From assembly GCA_018433885.1 (NCBI GenBank), contig JAHDQK010000053.1:1-39382 (forward strand): 39,382 nucleotides of DNA, read 5' to 3'. The translations under genes and the position numbers were made by a program. The notes under the pieces were generated by a model that was given only the letters and a program-made list of their open reading frames with translations, made no database searches and was not told the DNA's origin. Of the stretch, positions 17,515 to 26,249 are shown piece after piece. How positions within the stretch are numbered: the stretch's first letter is position 1; every line of letters begins with the position of its first letter. The stretch comes from Candidatus Cloacimonadota bacterium (GTDB lineage Bacteria > Cloacimonadota > Cloacimonadia > Cloacimonadales > Cloacimonadaceae).

Positions 17515-18192
17515 ATGAAGCACCGTGTATCTGTGATCTTTGCCCTGGCACTACTTACTTTGGGAAGTTTGTGTGCCGTGGTGGAAAGCACGATGAGAAC
17601 CGGTTTTGCGCGCTTGCAGTATGATGGGGGAGGGGATTGGTACAATGATCCCGAAGTGTTGCCCAACTTGGCAAAATACGTAAATCAGGTACTTGGCGCT
17701 GCCATCCCCACCGATCAAAGCGTGGTAAAAGCTTCGGATTCCCGGCTCTTTGATTTCCCCTTTATATATGTTACGGGACACGGAAACATCCGGTTTTCGG
17801 ATTCGGAGATAACAAACTTAAGAACCTGGATGTTGCGCGGTGGATTTCTCTACGCGGACGACGATTATGGGATGGATGAGAGTTTTCGCCGGGAGATCAA
17901 GCGCATCTTTCCGGAACGGGAACTTATCGAACTGGATGCCAGCCACCCACTATTTAGCTCCTATTACGACTTCAACGCCGGGCTTCCCAAAATTCACGAG
18001 CATGACGATAAAACACCTCAAGCATTTGCCATGTTCGACGATTCCGGCCGCATGATGATGCTCTATACCTACGAAACCAATATCAGTGATGGCTGGGCGG
18101 ATCCGGATACTCATGGCAATCCTCAGGAACTGCGGGAGATAGCTCTATCTTTCGGACTGAACATCGTACACTATGTCATGGCAAGAAAATGA
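17515..18192 (+). CDS. Secreted DUF4159-domain protein
   Basis: The 225 residues begin with a signal peptide (about residues 1-21, ending near GSLCAVVES). The rest matches DUF4159: ARLQYDGGGDWYNDPEVLPNL, the FPFIYVTGHGNI strand-turn, LRTWMLRGGFLYADDDYG, ERELIELDASHPLF and the closing LSFGLNIVHYVM. The domain resembles a glutamine-amidotransferase-like/BatA-associated fold. The function is unknown, and it is usually found near MoxR/BatA-type operons, which are absent here. It starts 12 nt after the PQQ gene and overlaps the lpxH-like gene by 4 nt (ATGA). Confidence 0.8.
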   Translation: MKHRVSVIFALALLTLGSLCAVVESTMRTGFARLQYDGGGDWYNDPEVLPNLAKYVNQVLGAAIPTDQSVVKASDSRLFDFPFIYVTGHGNIRFSDSEITNLRTWMLRGGFLYADDDYGMDESFRREIKRIFPERELIELDASHPLFSSYYDFNAGLPKIHEHDDKTPQAFAMFDDSGRMMMLYTYETNISDGWADPDTHGNPQELREIALSFGLNIVHYVMARK

Positions 18193-18941
18193 GAATCTGC
18201 ATCATCTCGGATCTACATTTCAAATATTCCAAACCAAACGCGGAGGATATCGAAAACAGCACGATAATCCTGGAATTTCTGGAAAGCATCAAGGGGAAAT
18301 ACGACCTCTTGATTTTAGCAGGAGATATCTTCGATCTGTGGTTCGATTGGAATTTTACGATAATAAAACAGTATTTCCCGCTTTTGGTAAAGCTCTACGA
18401 GATATCCCAAAGCTCTTGCCGCATTGTTCACATCAGTGGCAATCACGATTTTTGGTTTGGCGATTTTCTGCCCGAATACCTGAAGATAGAACTTAAGGAC
18501 GAATGTTTCAGGATCACTGCCGATGGATGGAAAATCCTTGTCTGCCACGGCGATACACATACAGTGAATGATCTGAGATATCAGATCTTCCGCCGGTTCA
18601 TACGCATTCCACTGATGAAACGGATGTTTGGTTTATTGCACCCGGATCTTGCCTTGGGGCTGGGTAGCAAATTATCCCGCAGTAGCCGTGCCCGCAAAGA
18701 TCCCCCGCCTCTGCGCCGCAGGAAAAACAGCGGACTGATGAGCTTCGCGGAAAGCCAGATCAAACAAGGTAAAGCAGATATTGTAGTGATGGGACACAGC
18801 CACTACCCGGAATTGGTGCCAATCCAGAACGGATTTTATGCCAATTGTGGAGATTGGATATCGCATCATAGCTTTGTGGAAATTATCTCCGGAGAAATCC
18901 GGATACAGCATTATAATAAGTATAAAGGAGACACCGCATGA
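18189..18941 (+). CDS. lpxH: UDP-2,3-diacylglucosamine pyrophosphatase-like metallophosphoesterase
   Basis: The calcineurin-like phosphoesterase signature is complete: SDLHF (Asp8, His10), [24 protein letters not shown] and MGHSHYPEL. The LpxH subfamily marks (DLWFDW, and [14 protein letters not shown] after the HGD motif) fit the enzyme that cuts UDP-2,3-diacylglucosamine to lipid X in lipid A synthesis. At 250 residues it is close to LpxH length. It lies about 11 kb from lpxA but in the same direction, and no lpxB or lpxI is seen. It could be an LpxH2-type relative, so the symbol is probable rather than certain. It overlaps both neighbours by 4 nt. Confidence 0.8.
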   Translation: MRICIISDLHFKYSKPNAEDIENSTIILEFLESIKGKYDLLILAGDIFDLWFDWNFTIIKQYFPLLVKLYEISQSSCRIVHISGNHDFWFGDFLPEYLKIELKDECFRITADGWKILVCHGDTHTVNDLRYQIFRRFIRIPLMKRMFGLLHPDLALGLGSKLSRSSRARKDPPPLRRRKNSGLMSFAESQIKQGKADIVVMGHSHYPELVPIQNGFYANCGDWISHHSFVEIISGEIRIQHYNKYKGDTA

Positions 18942-19795
18942 CCTTCAAGAAGAACTACCTTCCGCTGATCCTGATCCCTGCGATTCTGATTTTGGGGCTT
19001 ACTATGCTCTACACCCAAAACAGAACTCAAACTACACCTGCCAAGGAGGCACCAGTGAAAGAAACCCCGATGAACACAGTAAAAACTATAATAACAACTA
19101 CATATGGCGATATAGAATTGGAGCTATGGCCCGATCTTGCCCCCAAAACAGTGGATAACTTCGTGAAACTCTCTTCCGAAGGCTTCTACAACCAGACCTA
19201 TTTCCACCGTGTAATCCCAGATTTCATGATCCAGGGTGGAGATCCCAATACCAAAGACGACAACAGGATGAACGATGGTCAGGGCGGGCCCGGCTATATG
19301 TTTGAAGACGAAACCTATGGCGATGGCGAAGAACTTTCCGGATCCATCAGCACAGATGAACAGGCAGAAACTGTCTGGAGCAAAGTGATCGTTCCTCATA
19401 TGCAACACAACCGTACTCCCAATCCTGACATCAATGCCGTGGTAAAAGAATGCCAGACAACTCAGAGCTTTGAACCACTCAAAAAGAACCCTGTGGAATA
19501 CTATCTTACCCGCGCGGGCCATGAAGGCAAGCTCTTCACCAAAGTTCTGAAAGCTCCCGTAATGTACGGTAATATCGCGATGGCAAACAGTGGACCAAAC
19601 ACCAACGGCAGCCAATTCTTCATCGTCACTAAAAAAGACGGTACCCCGTGGTTGAATGGAAAACACACCGTGTTCGGCAAGGTAACCAAAGGCATGGACG
19701 TAGTGCATACCATCGAAAACCTGAAGAAAGACAGCAGAGACAATCCCCTGGAAGAGAACCAAGCCTTCATCACCGGAGTTTCCTTCCCCAAATAA
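18938..19795 (+). CDS. Cyclophilin-type peptidyl-prolyl isomerase with inserted segment
   Basis: The 285-residue protein has an N-terminal signal anchor (about residues 7-25) and a PT-rich linker, then the cyclophilin domain: [36 protein letters not shown] (catalytic Arg in FHRVI), then [16 protein letters not shown] and [11 protein letters not shown]. It catalyses prolyl cis-trans isomerisation, here probably in the periplasm. Between FEDE (about residue 127) and GNIAMANSG (about residue 209) there is an insertion of about 80 residues that ordinary cyclophilins lack. It starts in the lpxH stop (ATGA). Confidence 0.9.
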   Translation: MTFKKNYLPLILIPAILILGLTMLYTQNRTQTTPAKEAPVKETPMNTVKTIITTTYGDIELELWPDLAPKTVDNFVKLSSEGFYNQTYFHRVIPDFMIQGGDPNTKDDNRMNDGQGGPGYMFEDETYGDGEELSGSISTDEQAETVWSKVIVPHMQHNRTPNPDINAVVKECQTTQSFEPLKKNPVEYYLTRAGHEGKLFTKVLKAPVMYGNIAMANSGPNTNGSQFFIVTKKDGTPWLNGKHTVFGKVTKGMDVVHTIENLKKDSRDNPLEENQAFITGVSFPK

Positions 19796-19805
19796 AGGAT
19801 GAATC

Positions 19806-20249
19806 ATGGCAAAAAACAACGAATCTGCCCTACAACAAGAGATTATGGCATGGATTCGCCAAAACCAATATGTGTATTTGGCAACCTGCGATAAAAACCA
19901 TGCAAGAGTACGCCCCATCGTTCTCTTCATCCACAATGAACGCTATTTCTTTGCCACCTTTACGGGAGATTCCAAGGTTCAGCAGATCCAAAACAACAAA
20001 CATGTGGAAGTATGCATCCCACTCACGGAAGAGGGGCACACTGGCTATATTCGGCTGCGTGGCATGGCTTCCATTGTAAATAATGCAGCGCTCAAGGCTG
20101 AAGCCTCCGAGCGCTGCTATTTCTTCGATCAATACTTCAGCGGATATGATGATCCGGACTATACCTTGATCGAGTTCGACCCCGACCTGGCGGAGTATCT
20201 GCGCCCCGGCGAAGCATTTAGCCAAGGCTGTAACCTAAAACGCTACTGA
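19806..20249 (+). CDS. Pyridoxamine 5'-phosphate oxidase-like split-barrel protein
   Basis: The 147 residues follow the flavin-binding split-barrel pattern of the PNPOx-like family: QYVYLATCDKNHARVRPIV, YFFATFTGDSKVQQIQNNKHVEVCI, YIRLRGMASIVN, and a closing YTLIEFDPDLAEYLRPGE. Proteins of this class bind FMN, F420 or haem; the real substrate is unknown and pyridoxamine phosphate is only one possibility. It is 10 nt downstream of the cyclophilin gene, with AAAGGATG near the start. Confidence 0.82.
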   Translation: MAKNNESALQQEIMAWIRQNQYVYLATCDKNHARVRPIVLFIHNERYFFATFTGDSKVQQIQNNKHVEVCIPLTEEGHTGYIRLRGMASIVNNAALKAEASERCYFFDQYFSGYDDPDYTLIEFDPDLAEYLRPGEAFSQGCNLKRY

Positions 20250-20257
20250 CAAACGAT

Positions 20258-20446
20258 ATGAAGATATTCGAATATAAAGACGAGCATCTGGGCAAAAGCT
20301 ACATCGTGATCTCTAAAATCCGTGAACTCACCAAAGCCCTTGGGGAGATAGTGATCACCTTCGATAACGGCGACAAACGTGTGGTGAGTGTGGAAAACCC
20401 GGACGAGACATTGGCAGCGTTGCTGAAGGCACTTCGTGAAGGCTAG
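20258..20446 (+). CDS. Small hypothetical protein, 62 residues
   Basis: The open frame starts 8 nt after the PNPOx-like gene. I see no clear Shine-Dalgarno, but tight spacing may allow coupling. The peptide alternates charged and hydrophobic residues like a small alpha/beta fold (KSYIVISKIRELTKAL, then GEIVITFDNGDKRVVSV, then a C-terminal helix). No family is recognised. Its coding look (regular charge pattern, no rare codon runs) and its position make it likely real. Confidence 0.55.
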   Translation: MKIFEYKDEHLGKSYIVISKIRELTKALGEIVITFDNGDKRVVSVENPDETLAALLKALREG

Positions 20447-20473
20447 CTCCATAACCATTTCCGTTACCTAGGT

Positions 20474-20501
20474 ATTGAGGGGTGGGCAAGCCTACCTCAA
20501 T
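20474..20501 (+). terminator. Possible terminator hairpin at the end of the plus-strand unit
   Basis: ATTGAGG (20474-20480) pairs with CCTCAAT (20495-20501), with an inner GGC/GCC pairing. Only a weak T-run (TGTTT) follows. It is the first hairpin after the last plus-strand gene. Confidence 0.35.
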
Positions 20502-20530
20502 GCTGTTTCGAGTTGCCGGAAAGTATCCAC

Positions 20531-20565
20531 GCCGTTTCCAAGCAGTAGCACTGCATCAAAACGGC
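20531..20565. repeat. Symmetric nested hairpin
   Basis: GCCGTTT (20531-20537) pairs with AAACGGC (20559-20565), and GCAGT (20542-20546) pairs with ACTGC (20550-20554). The two stems are separated by 4 nt on both sides, and the loop is 3 nt. The GCAGT/ACTGC core is shared with the elements at 214-299 and 37116-37201, but the outer CCCATTC stem is absent here. Confidence 0.45.
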
Positions 20566-20696
20566 ATGAAGACAACTATGCGACCGCCTGCGCTAATGGG
20601 GGAGAGCTGAGAAAGCACCGGCAAAGCGCACATATTCCGAGGGTACTTCTGCCTTCTATGAATAGCTCGTGGAAGATAACCGGTTTCTCATGGCAC

Positions 20697-20724
20697 AAAA
20701 AAAACCGGAGTATAAACTCCGGTT
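20697..20724 (-). terminator. Rho-independent terminator of ppnP
   Basis: AACCGGAGT (20703-20711) and ACTCCGGTT (20716-20724) form a perfect 9-bp stem with a 4-nt loop. On the minus strand it is followed by eight T residues (20704-20697). It lies 25 nt past the ppnP stop. Confidence 0.85.
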
Positions 20725-20748
20725 CAAAGGAAAGGATGCCCCAACTAT

Positions 20749-21030
20749 CTATTCATAGCGACAAAGATAGGCAGTTTGCTCTTTTACTTTCAGTTGGAAC
20801 TTTTCATTGGCTGCCACGATGAAAGTCTCGTTTGGACCATAGCTTCTCCAATCAGCAGCTCCGGGAAGTTTGACGATGAGGGTTCCCGAAATAACGGTCA
20901 TATATTCCACGGTGCTGGTGCCAAACTCATATTCTCCGATGTCCATAACGCCCACGGTGGATTTGCCCAGGGTGTTGCTAAGCGCGATGGATTTTACTTT
21001 TCCTTCAAAATATTCATTGATCGAAAGCAT
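20749..21030 (-). CDS. ppnP: Pyrimidine/purine nucleoside phosphorylase
   Basis: The 93-residue cupin matches PpnP (YaiE, DUF1255): EYFEGKVKSIAL, STVGVMDIGEYEFGTSTVEYMTVISG, LIVKLPGAADWRSYGPNETFIVAANEKFQLKV and a final YLCRY. The family phosphorolyses several nucleosides to the base and ribose 1-phosphate. Length is standard. AGGAG lies 7 nt before the ATG. It is monocistronic, with its own terminator. Together with cdd it gives the window two nucleoside salvage genes, though they are not linked. Confidence 0.93.
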   Translation of the reverse strand: MLSINEYFEGKVKSIALSNTLGKSTVGVMDIGEYEFGTSTVEYMTVISGTLIVKLPGAADWRSYGPNETFIVAANEKFQLKVKEQTAYLCRYE

Positions 21031-21219
21031 GGTTATTCTCCTCGAAATTTTCTTTGATACCAGCTTTCTGTCTGGTCAATTTTAGGTCAAGAGGAATTAC
21101 ATCTGAGGTATGTCGTTAGAAGTGGGATAACATATCCCGGGAATCCCATTTGTGATAGTTGCTACTCAGCGCGGATCTGGGAGGAAGGTAAAAACGAGGC
21201 TAAAACTTGGTAAATAAAG

Positions 21220-21247
21220 TACGAGGCACCCGGGTGGGCACCTCGTA
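21220..21247 (-). terminator. Terminator of the secreted-protein operon
   Basis: TACGAGG (21220-21226) pairs with CCTCGTA (21241-21247), and CCC pairs with GGG inside a 2x2 internal loop. On the minus strand the sequence continues with CTTTATTT. It lies 46 nt after the stop at 21293. Confidence 0.6.
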
Positions 21248-21292
21248 ATGTGCGATAACAGATTTCTACGTTAGATGGTTTTCAGAGCTCGT

Positions 21293-22966
21293 TTACTCTG
21301 CCGTGATTTTGAAGAAGGCTTTGTCTTCGGTGGGATCAGGGCTGTAGCTGGTCCCGCTGATACTCTTGATCAGGTTGAATTCCTGATTGGGATCGTTAGT
21401 TTTGTATATGTTATATTTACGGGCGAAGGGTACGGGATTCCAGGAGATCACCGGGCTTCCGGTGCTTTCGTTTTCGGCTATCTCGACTATTGGCATCGGA
21501 TAGCTGTAGTTCGCATCCCCGATCCAGAAGTTATTCAGCATATAGTCGTTATCATCGTTGCTGATCTCGGATCCAGCGAAGAATGCCACTCTCAGGTGGC
21601 CGGTATGACCAGCCAGAGAGATCGTGATTGTCTCTCCCGTCATGGGGATATCGTTCAACACATATTCCGAACCCAGATTGTTGTAATCTCTTACTACGTC
21701 TGCTACAGACCACGTGTAGCCGTCGCCGATCAGAATGGCAAATTGGTCGTCTGTGGCACTATAGTTGGGTGGGTTTCCTTCCGGAGTCTGGCCATATCTC
21801 AGGATCGCAGCATCAATTTTCATAACATAGTTCTCTTCTGTTACTTTAAAGAGGGGAGATATCAGAAATCCCTTCATGTTGCCCCAGATGCTTATTCTGG
21901 CGGCTTTATCCGGACCGGAGTAGTTTAGCCAGTCGTCCTGACTCCACTGACTGCTGTTGGTACCTCCCAAAGTGATGGGATCGCTTAAAGCGCCGGTATG
22001 GTGCGTCCATCCATCAGGAGGGAAGGTGCTGCCATCGAAGGTTTCCAGATAGGGGAAATCCACAATGGAGGGATCCGGTTCGGTGCGGAAGCTCCAGATT
22101 GGGCAGTTCATGGCAGAGGCGATGTCGTTTATGGGAATCACTCTCCAGAAATACTCTGTATCGTATTCAAGCCTCTCAGGCAGAGTGTATCTGGGATTAC
22201 TCACGCTTTCGCCATTGATGATGTTTGAGGGAGGGTTGTCTGTGCCCACCCAGAGCATGTAACTATTCGGCATTCCGCCGTTGTGTTCCCAACGCAGAGT
22301 GGTTTCGATGGATACATCCTGTGCCGCGTTGATGGGCAGCGTAGCTGTCGCGGGAGGCGGTGGGGCATCGGGAGCAGTCATCAGCCAGATATTGGGTCGA
22401 TAATCCCGGGAACGGCTGCCATTGGAGGTTGACCAGGTAGTTCCGTTTTTGTACACAGCGCTATAGAAGGAAGTACTGGTGGTTTGGAAACTGGGAGGTC
22501 CCCCCAGCCGAACTCCGTCGCGATCTTCCCACAATATTTGCAGATGCCAGAAACTGGTGGGGTCGAAAGTGTAGGGGGTATCCAGGATGATCTCCTGCCA
22601 TCCGGGTCCGTTCCAAGAAACTGTTCCGGAAAATACCTGGGTGTGGCCACTGGGGCTTTGGTAGGAAGCGTTGGGATATTGGGCATCGTAGAAAACACCC
22701 ATATATACCCGCTGGTCGGTGGTTACATAATCGGTTTTTTCGTTGGTTACATAAAAGGCTATTCTTTCAATGGTTTGGGGTGAGTTAAACCCAGCCGCCA
22801 TCAATTCATCGTTCTTGTAGAAGAACTTACTCCAGCCATAATTTGCGTAACCATACATCGGTACTTTGTTTTGAGTGTCGTCGTCTGTGCCGATGATGTA
22901 ATCTCCGGCAAAGAGAGAGGATAGGCCGATAATCAAGCCTATTAACAGGATAATGTTTTTTTTCAT
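21293..22966 (-). CDS. Secreted multidomain protein with fibronectin-like and choice-of-anchor J domains
   Basis: The 557-residue protein has a signal peptide (residues 1-20, MKKNIILLIGLIIGLSSLFA). Residues 21-200 form a beta-rich domain with a YVTNEKTDYVTTDQRVYMGVF core. Residues 205-300 resemble a fibronectin type III unit (AQDVSIETTLRWEHNG, YDTEYFWRVIPI). Residues 305-490 resemble a cleaved-adhesin/choice-of-anchor J jelly roll (YLETFDGSTFPPDGW, GFLISPLF, LRVAFFAGS). A last FN3-like unit ends in AFFKITAE. There is no C-terminal sorting motif, unlike its neighbour. It follows the 1086-residue gene by 11 nt. It is probably a surface or periplasmic binding protein; the ligand is unknown. Confidence 0.75.
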   Translation of the reverse strand: MKKNIILLIGLIIGLSSLFAGDYIIGTDDDTQNKVPMYGYANYGWSKFFYKNDELMAAGFNSPQTIERIAFYVTNEKTDYVTTDQRVYMGVFYDAQYPNASYQSPSGHTQVFSGTVSWNGPGWQEIILDTPYTFDPTSFWHLQILWEDRDGVRLGGPPSFQTTSTSFYSAVYKNGTTWSTSNGSRSRDYRPNIWLMTAPDAPPPPATATLPINAAQDVSIETTLRWEHNGGMPNSYMLWVGTDNPPSNIINGESVSNPRYTLPERLEYDTEYFWRVIPINDIASAMNCPIWSFRTEPDPSIVDFPYLETFDGSTFPPDGWTHHTGALSDPITLGGTNSSQWSQDDWLNYSGPDKAARISIWGNMKGFLISPLFKVTEENYVMKIDAAILRYGQTPEGNPPNYSATDDQFAILIGDGYTWSVADVVRDYNNLGSEYVLNDIPMTGETITISLAGHTGHLRVAFFAGSEISNDDNDYMLNNFWIGDANYSYPMPIVEIAENESTGSPVISWNPVPFARKYNIYKTNDPNQEFNLIKSISGTSYSPDPTEDKAFFKITAE

Positions 22967-22977
22967 GAGATTCCCCT

Positions 22978-25900
22978 TTACTTAATCATGGTGATCTTTC
23001 GGGTTTGGCTATGTTCCGGCGCAGAGAAACGGATGTAGTAAACTCCACTTGCTACTCCGCTGTTGTGTTTGTCGGTGCCATCCCAAGCCACGGTGTGCAT
23101 TCCCGCAGATTTTTCTTCATTGATGAGTTCTTTTACTATTTGCCCCTTGATGTTGAAAATCTCGATCTTCACGGGGGCAGCCTTGGACAGGGTGTAGGAA
23201 ACTGTGGTGCTGGGATTGAAGGGATTGGGATACACATTTGTGATCCCGCTGATCGGCGCAGGGGTGGAGGGGTCTTCGTTGCTCACGGGGCCTATCTCCC
23301 ACCATTCCAAGAGGTCGTCTATCCATTCCGCGCGATGAGCGGGGTTCGTAAGCTGAGAGAAATCGAAGCTGAAATACAATGTGCGGTAGGATGGAGTTTC
23401 GACGGTAGTGGCGGCAACTCCGTGATACATATATGCCTGACCACCGATGGGGCCACCTTCAAAAGCGTAGATGTAATTCGCACCGATTTCGGGATAGGGA
23501 ACTGTGTCGTAGTAAGGATCTCCGGCAGCATCGTTGGGGAATATGCAATCCGGGCTGTTGGCATAAACGGGATACTCCATGTTTACTGTCCCCACCGGGG
23601 TACCGGGTAGCGCTAGAATAGTGCCGTTCTCGTAGCTGTAGCTATTGGGTCCACCCAATCCATTTGTGCCACCACCAAAACCGATGGGCACGTATGAGGT
23701 GCGGAAGTATCCGCTCATCATGCGGCGAATGTTGCTGGAATTCGGATGCGCATGTTGGGAAGAAGCCAGTCCATCGGATGCAAACCAGAGATTTTTAGGG
23801 TTCAACTCTGTTCCGGCATCCAGATATTGAGTCAACTGGGTGGCAAAGTACTGCATTCCGGCGTGGGCAGTACCAGTATTGGCATAGGCAATGATTCCCT
23901 TATAGGAAGTGGGGATGCTGTAGTTTTCGTATTCTTCCCAGTTATAGATGTCGTACACAATGTGTTGTTGACTTAGCAGGTTCTCGTAGATGGGAAGCTG
24001 GATGCGGGTGTAATCCTGAGTACCACTATAGGCGATCAGAACTTGAGCGCCATCCGTGGGGAGCACTTTGAAGCTATATACTTCCGTGGGAGCTTGTTCC
24101 GGTAGCGAGGCACTATTCCCTTCGGAATCAGTAGCGGAGAAATAGTAGGAAACTGTGGAACCCAGGGGCAAGTTTTGCAGGTTGAAGTAATAGTCGTTGC
24201 CCATGATCAAATCGTGGTTCATCTGCTCCCAACCGCTCCCGCTGTTGTAATGCAGGGTTGCGGAAATGGGGGTGGACATATCGATGATGGTTGCCACAAG
24301 CTCCTGGTCTGTAGAGAAGGTGTTTCCCTTGGCTTTGTGAGTGATAATCGGCGCTTGTTCGTCTTCTCCGAAATAGAACATGATTGCCAATTCATCATGA
24401 AGCATGTTTCCGGCAGGCACTACTCCCATATAGGTATTGTTCTGAACGATTTCCCTGAGGTAGGGTAGCCCTACGTTCGCCGCTTGATTCTGGATGCCGA
24501 CGGTGGCGCTGGCACCAAAATCGTGGGGGATGCTGGATCCCGTCTGACCTGTAGCCACAGTGTGGTACTGCATTTTGATGTTTCCATTTTCGTGCAGGAT
24601 CACTTGGAACTTCAATAGATCCTGAGGGTTGCTTCCGCTACGGAAACGGATATCGTTCCATTGCACTATAATGTAGCGGTTTGGCGCGGTGCCAAAACTC
24701 TGGAAAAATACATCCCCCGTGCCAAAGTCAGCTTCCAGATCGTCCCAATAAACAGCGATCAAGGCAGGCATCTGGGCGTATCCGGGGATGGGGTACATAT
24801 AGTTGAACATATTGCCATCGTTGTCCCAGCCATCTGCCGGATAATCTGTCTGCCAGGTGTTTGGCGCCAGTAGGATCTCACCGTTGATATCGATGTAGGC
24901 AGTGCTATAGTTGTTGCCATAGAATGGGAAGCTGAATCCCAAGGGAATGGCTTCACTGAAGTTGTCGTCGCCGGAGAAACTGTCCACGCCATACATTATG
25001 CTGGATTCTCCTGTTTCACTGATATCCAGCCATTCGTAGGCAGGACCCAGAGGGTCGTTGCTATCCAAATAGCGATAGCCAAAATCGTCCGGTCCCCCGG
25101 TTGTATAGCGATAGATAATCGTTGATAGGTGGGTATGAACGTTGTTTTCAAGATTCGAATCCAGAGTGGTAATCTCGAACACAAAGCGCAATTGCTCTTC
25201 TGTGGTGGGAGTAAAGCTGTTGGGGAGGCTCAAGCTGGCAAAACCATCCGCGGCAAGCTCCAGTTGTTGGCTTACAAAATCGCTGTGTAAAAGGGTGTTT
25301 GCCGTATCATATACTTCCAATTCCACTGTTACGTAATCGTTGAACGATGTATATCCGGAGTTTCCCACGCTGAAATCGATCGTGATGGGAATATTCAGGT
25401 ATTCTGTGGGTCTGGGAGAATCTACTGCGGCAATATAAAGATCTACCGCGGGGTCTTCCAGCACGTTAACAAGAAGCGTATCCAGCGCAAACAAGCCAGT
25501 GTAGGCGTCGTCCAAAGTGAAGTATATCTCTTCTTCTCCTGTAAAATCGGTAGCGCTGAAACTAACTACAAAGCCATCTATTTGCACAGATACATTCTGG
25601 CTGGGCTCCGCTGAGATGGAGGTATAACTGATGTCGGACGCCACGATGTAAGGCGAGAAATCCATACTAAAGGTATCGCTGGCAAAGAAACTGATGGATT
25701 CGGGCAGGTTGAGCTCCGGATTAATCGCTATTTCCTGGCCGATGTGGACGTCGTCCAATAAAATACCGTAAGTGGTGCATTGCCAGAAGAAGCCGATGTA
25801 GATGTTCATGCCTGCGTAGGCATTCAGGGAGAAGCTTTCTTGCCGATAGGTGTTGTTCAGGTTTTGGAGGTTCAGGATCTGCGTAGTGAAAGAACCTGGT

Positions 25901-26238
25901 TCGGGAGTAGTAGTGGATACATATACTTTCAGATTTTCGGTGCCATACCAGGCGCGAGTGTAAAACTCCAAGATATCCCCCACATTAACACTGATCTGGG
26001 GCGTAATCAACCAATCAGCGTTCTGGTTTGGCAGGAAGTTTTCAGCAAAAGCAGCCCGGGAACCGCTATGAGCGTTGGCATGCTGGAGGTTGCGCCAGGT
26101 ATTGCCATCACCGTCATCCACAAATGTCCAGCCCGCGGGCAGTGTGGTAATGCCTTCAAATCCTTCTTCGATATGCCACTGTGCCAGTAGCGCGACGGAG
26201 GTAAGCATCAGTAAGATCGTGAGTAATATGGGTTTCAT
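22978..26238 (-). CDS. Large secreted surface protein with C-terminal sorting-like domain
   Basis: The 1086-residue protein starts at ATG 26238 (GAGG at 6 nt, and a signal peptide MKPILLTILLMLTSVALLAQ follows). A longer frame from 26340 overlaps the next gene upstream. Residues 22-170 resemble an adhesin/choice-of-anchor J domain (EEGFEGITTLPAGW, DWLITPQI, LLDDVHIG). Residues 170-390 are Ig/CARDB-like. Residues 400-640 contain a propeller-like or nidogen-like unit (SFPFYGNNYSTAYIDINGE, ALIAVYWDDLEADF). An Ig-like unit follows, then a globular alpha/beta region of about 240 residues (AQVLIAYSGTQDYTRIQLPI to WIDDLLEWW) of unclear family. The last 85 residues are a FlgD-like/type-A sorting domain with YPNPFNPSTTVSYTL and GVYYIRF. 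Confidence 0.8.
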   Translation of the reverse strand: MKPILLTILLMLTSVALLAQWHIEEGFEGITTLPAGWTFVDDGDGNTWRNLQHANAHSGSRAAFAENFLPNQNADWLITPQISVNVGDILEFYTRAWYGTENLKVYVSTTTPEPGSFTTQILNLQNLNNTYRQESFSLNAYAGMNIYIGFFWQCTTYGILLDDVHIGQEIAINPELNLPESISFFASDTFSMDFSPYIVASDISYTSISAEPSQNVSVQIDGFVVSFSATDFTGEEEIYFTLDDAYTGLFALDTLLVNVLEDPAVDLYIAAVDSPRPTEYLNIPITIDFSVGNSGYTSFNDYVTVELEVYDTANTLLHSDFVSQQLELAADGFASLSLPNSFTPTTEEQLRFVFEITTLDSNLENNVHTHLSTIIYRYTTGGPDDFGYRYLDSNDPLGPAYEWLDISETGESSIMYGVDSFSGDDNFSEAIPLGFSFPFYGNNYSTAYIDINGEILLAPNTWQTDYPADGWDNDGNMFNYMYPIPGYAQMPALIAVYWDDLEADFGTGDVFFQSFGTAPNRYIIVQWNDIRFRSGSNPQDLLKFQVILHENGNIKMQYHTVATGQTGSSIPHDFGASATVGIQNQAANVGLPYLREIVQNNTYMGVVPAGNMLHDELAIMFYFGEDEQAPIITHKAKGNTFSTDQELVATIIDMSTPISATLHYNSGSGWEQMNHDLIMGNDYYFNLQNLPLGSTVSYYFSATDSEGNSASLPEQAPTEVYSFKVLPTDGAQVLIAYSGTQDYTRIQLPIYENLLSQQHIVYDIYNWEEYENYSIPTSYKGIIAYANTGTAHAGMQYFATQLTQYLDAGTELNPKNLWFASDGLASSQHAHPNSSNIRRMMSGYFRTSYVPIGFGGGTNGLGGPNSYSYENGTILALPGTPVGTVNMEYPVYANSPDCIFPNDAAGDPYYDTVPYPEIGANYIYAFEGGPIGGQAYMYHGVAATTVETPSYRTLYFSFDFSQLTNPAHRAEWIDDLLEWWEIGPVSNEDPSTPAPISGITNVYPNPFNPSTTVSYTLSKAAPVKIEIFNIKGQIVKELINEEKSAGMHTVAWDGTDKHNSGVASGVYYIRFSAPEHSQTRKITMIK

Positions 26239-26249
26239 TTTATACCTCG

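Larger units (their letters stand above)
20447..20748. other. Convergent intergenic region rich in hairpins
   Basis: It lies between the end of the plus-strand unit and the minus-strand ppnP gene. It contains a stem-loop at 20474-20501, a nested symmetric hairpin at 20531-20565 and a strong terminator at 20697-20724, each listed separately. The plus-strand open frame that crosses it (20475-20822) runs through these hairpins and antisense to ppnP, and has no gene-like product. Confidence 0.6.

Noticed and set aside
20475-20822. 115-codon plus-strand frame after the small protein
   Set aside because: It crosses several hairpins and the ppnP terminator and runs antisense into ppnP; no ribosome site.
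21275-21928. 217-codon plus-strand frame opposite the 557-residue secreted protein
   Set aside because: It is the shadow of a minus-strand gene with signal peptide and domain structure.
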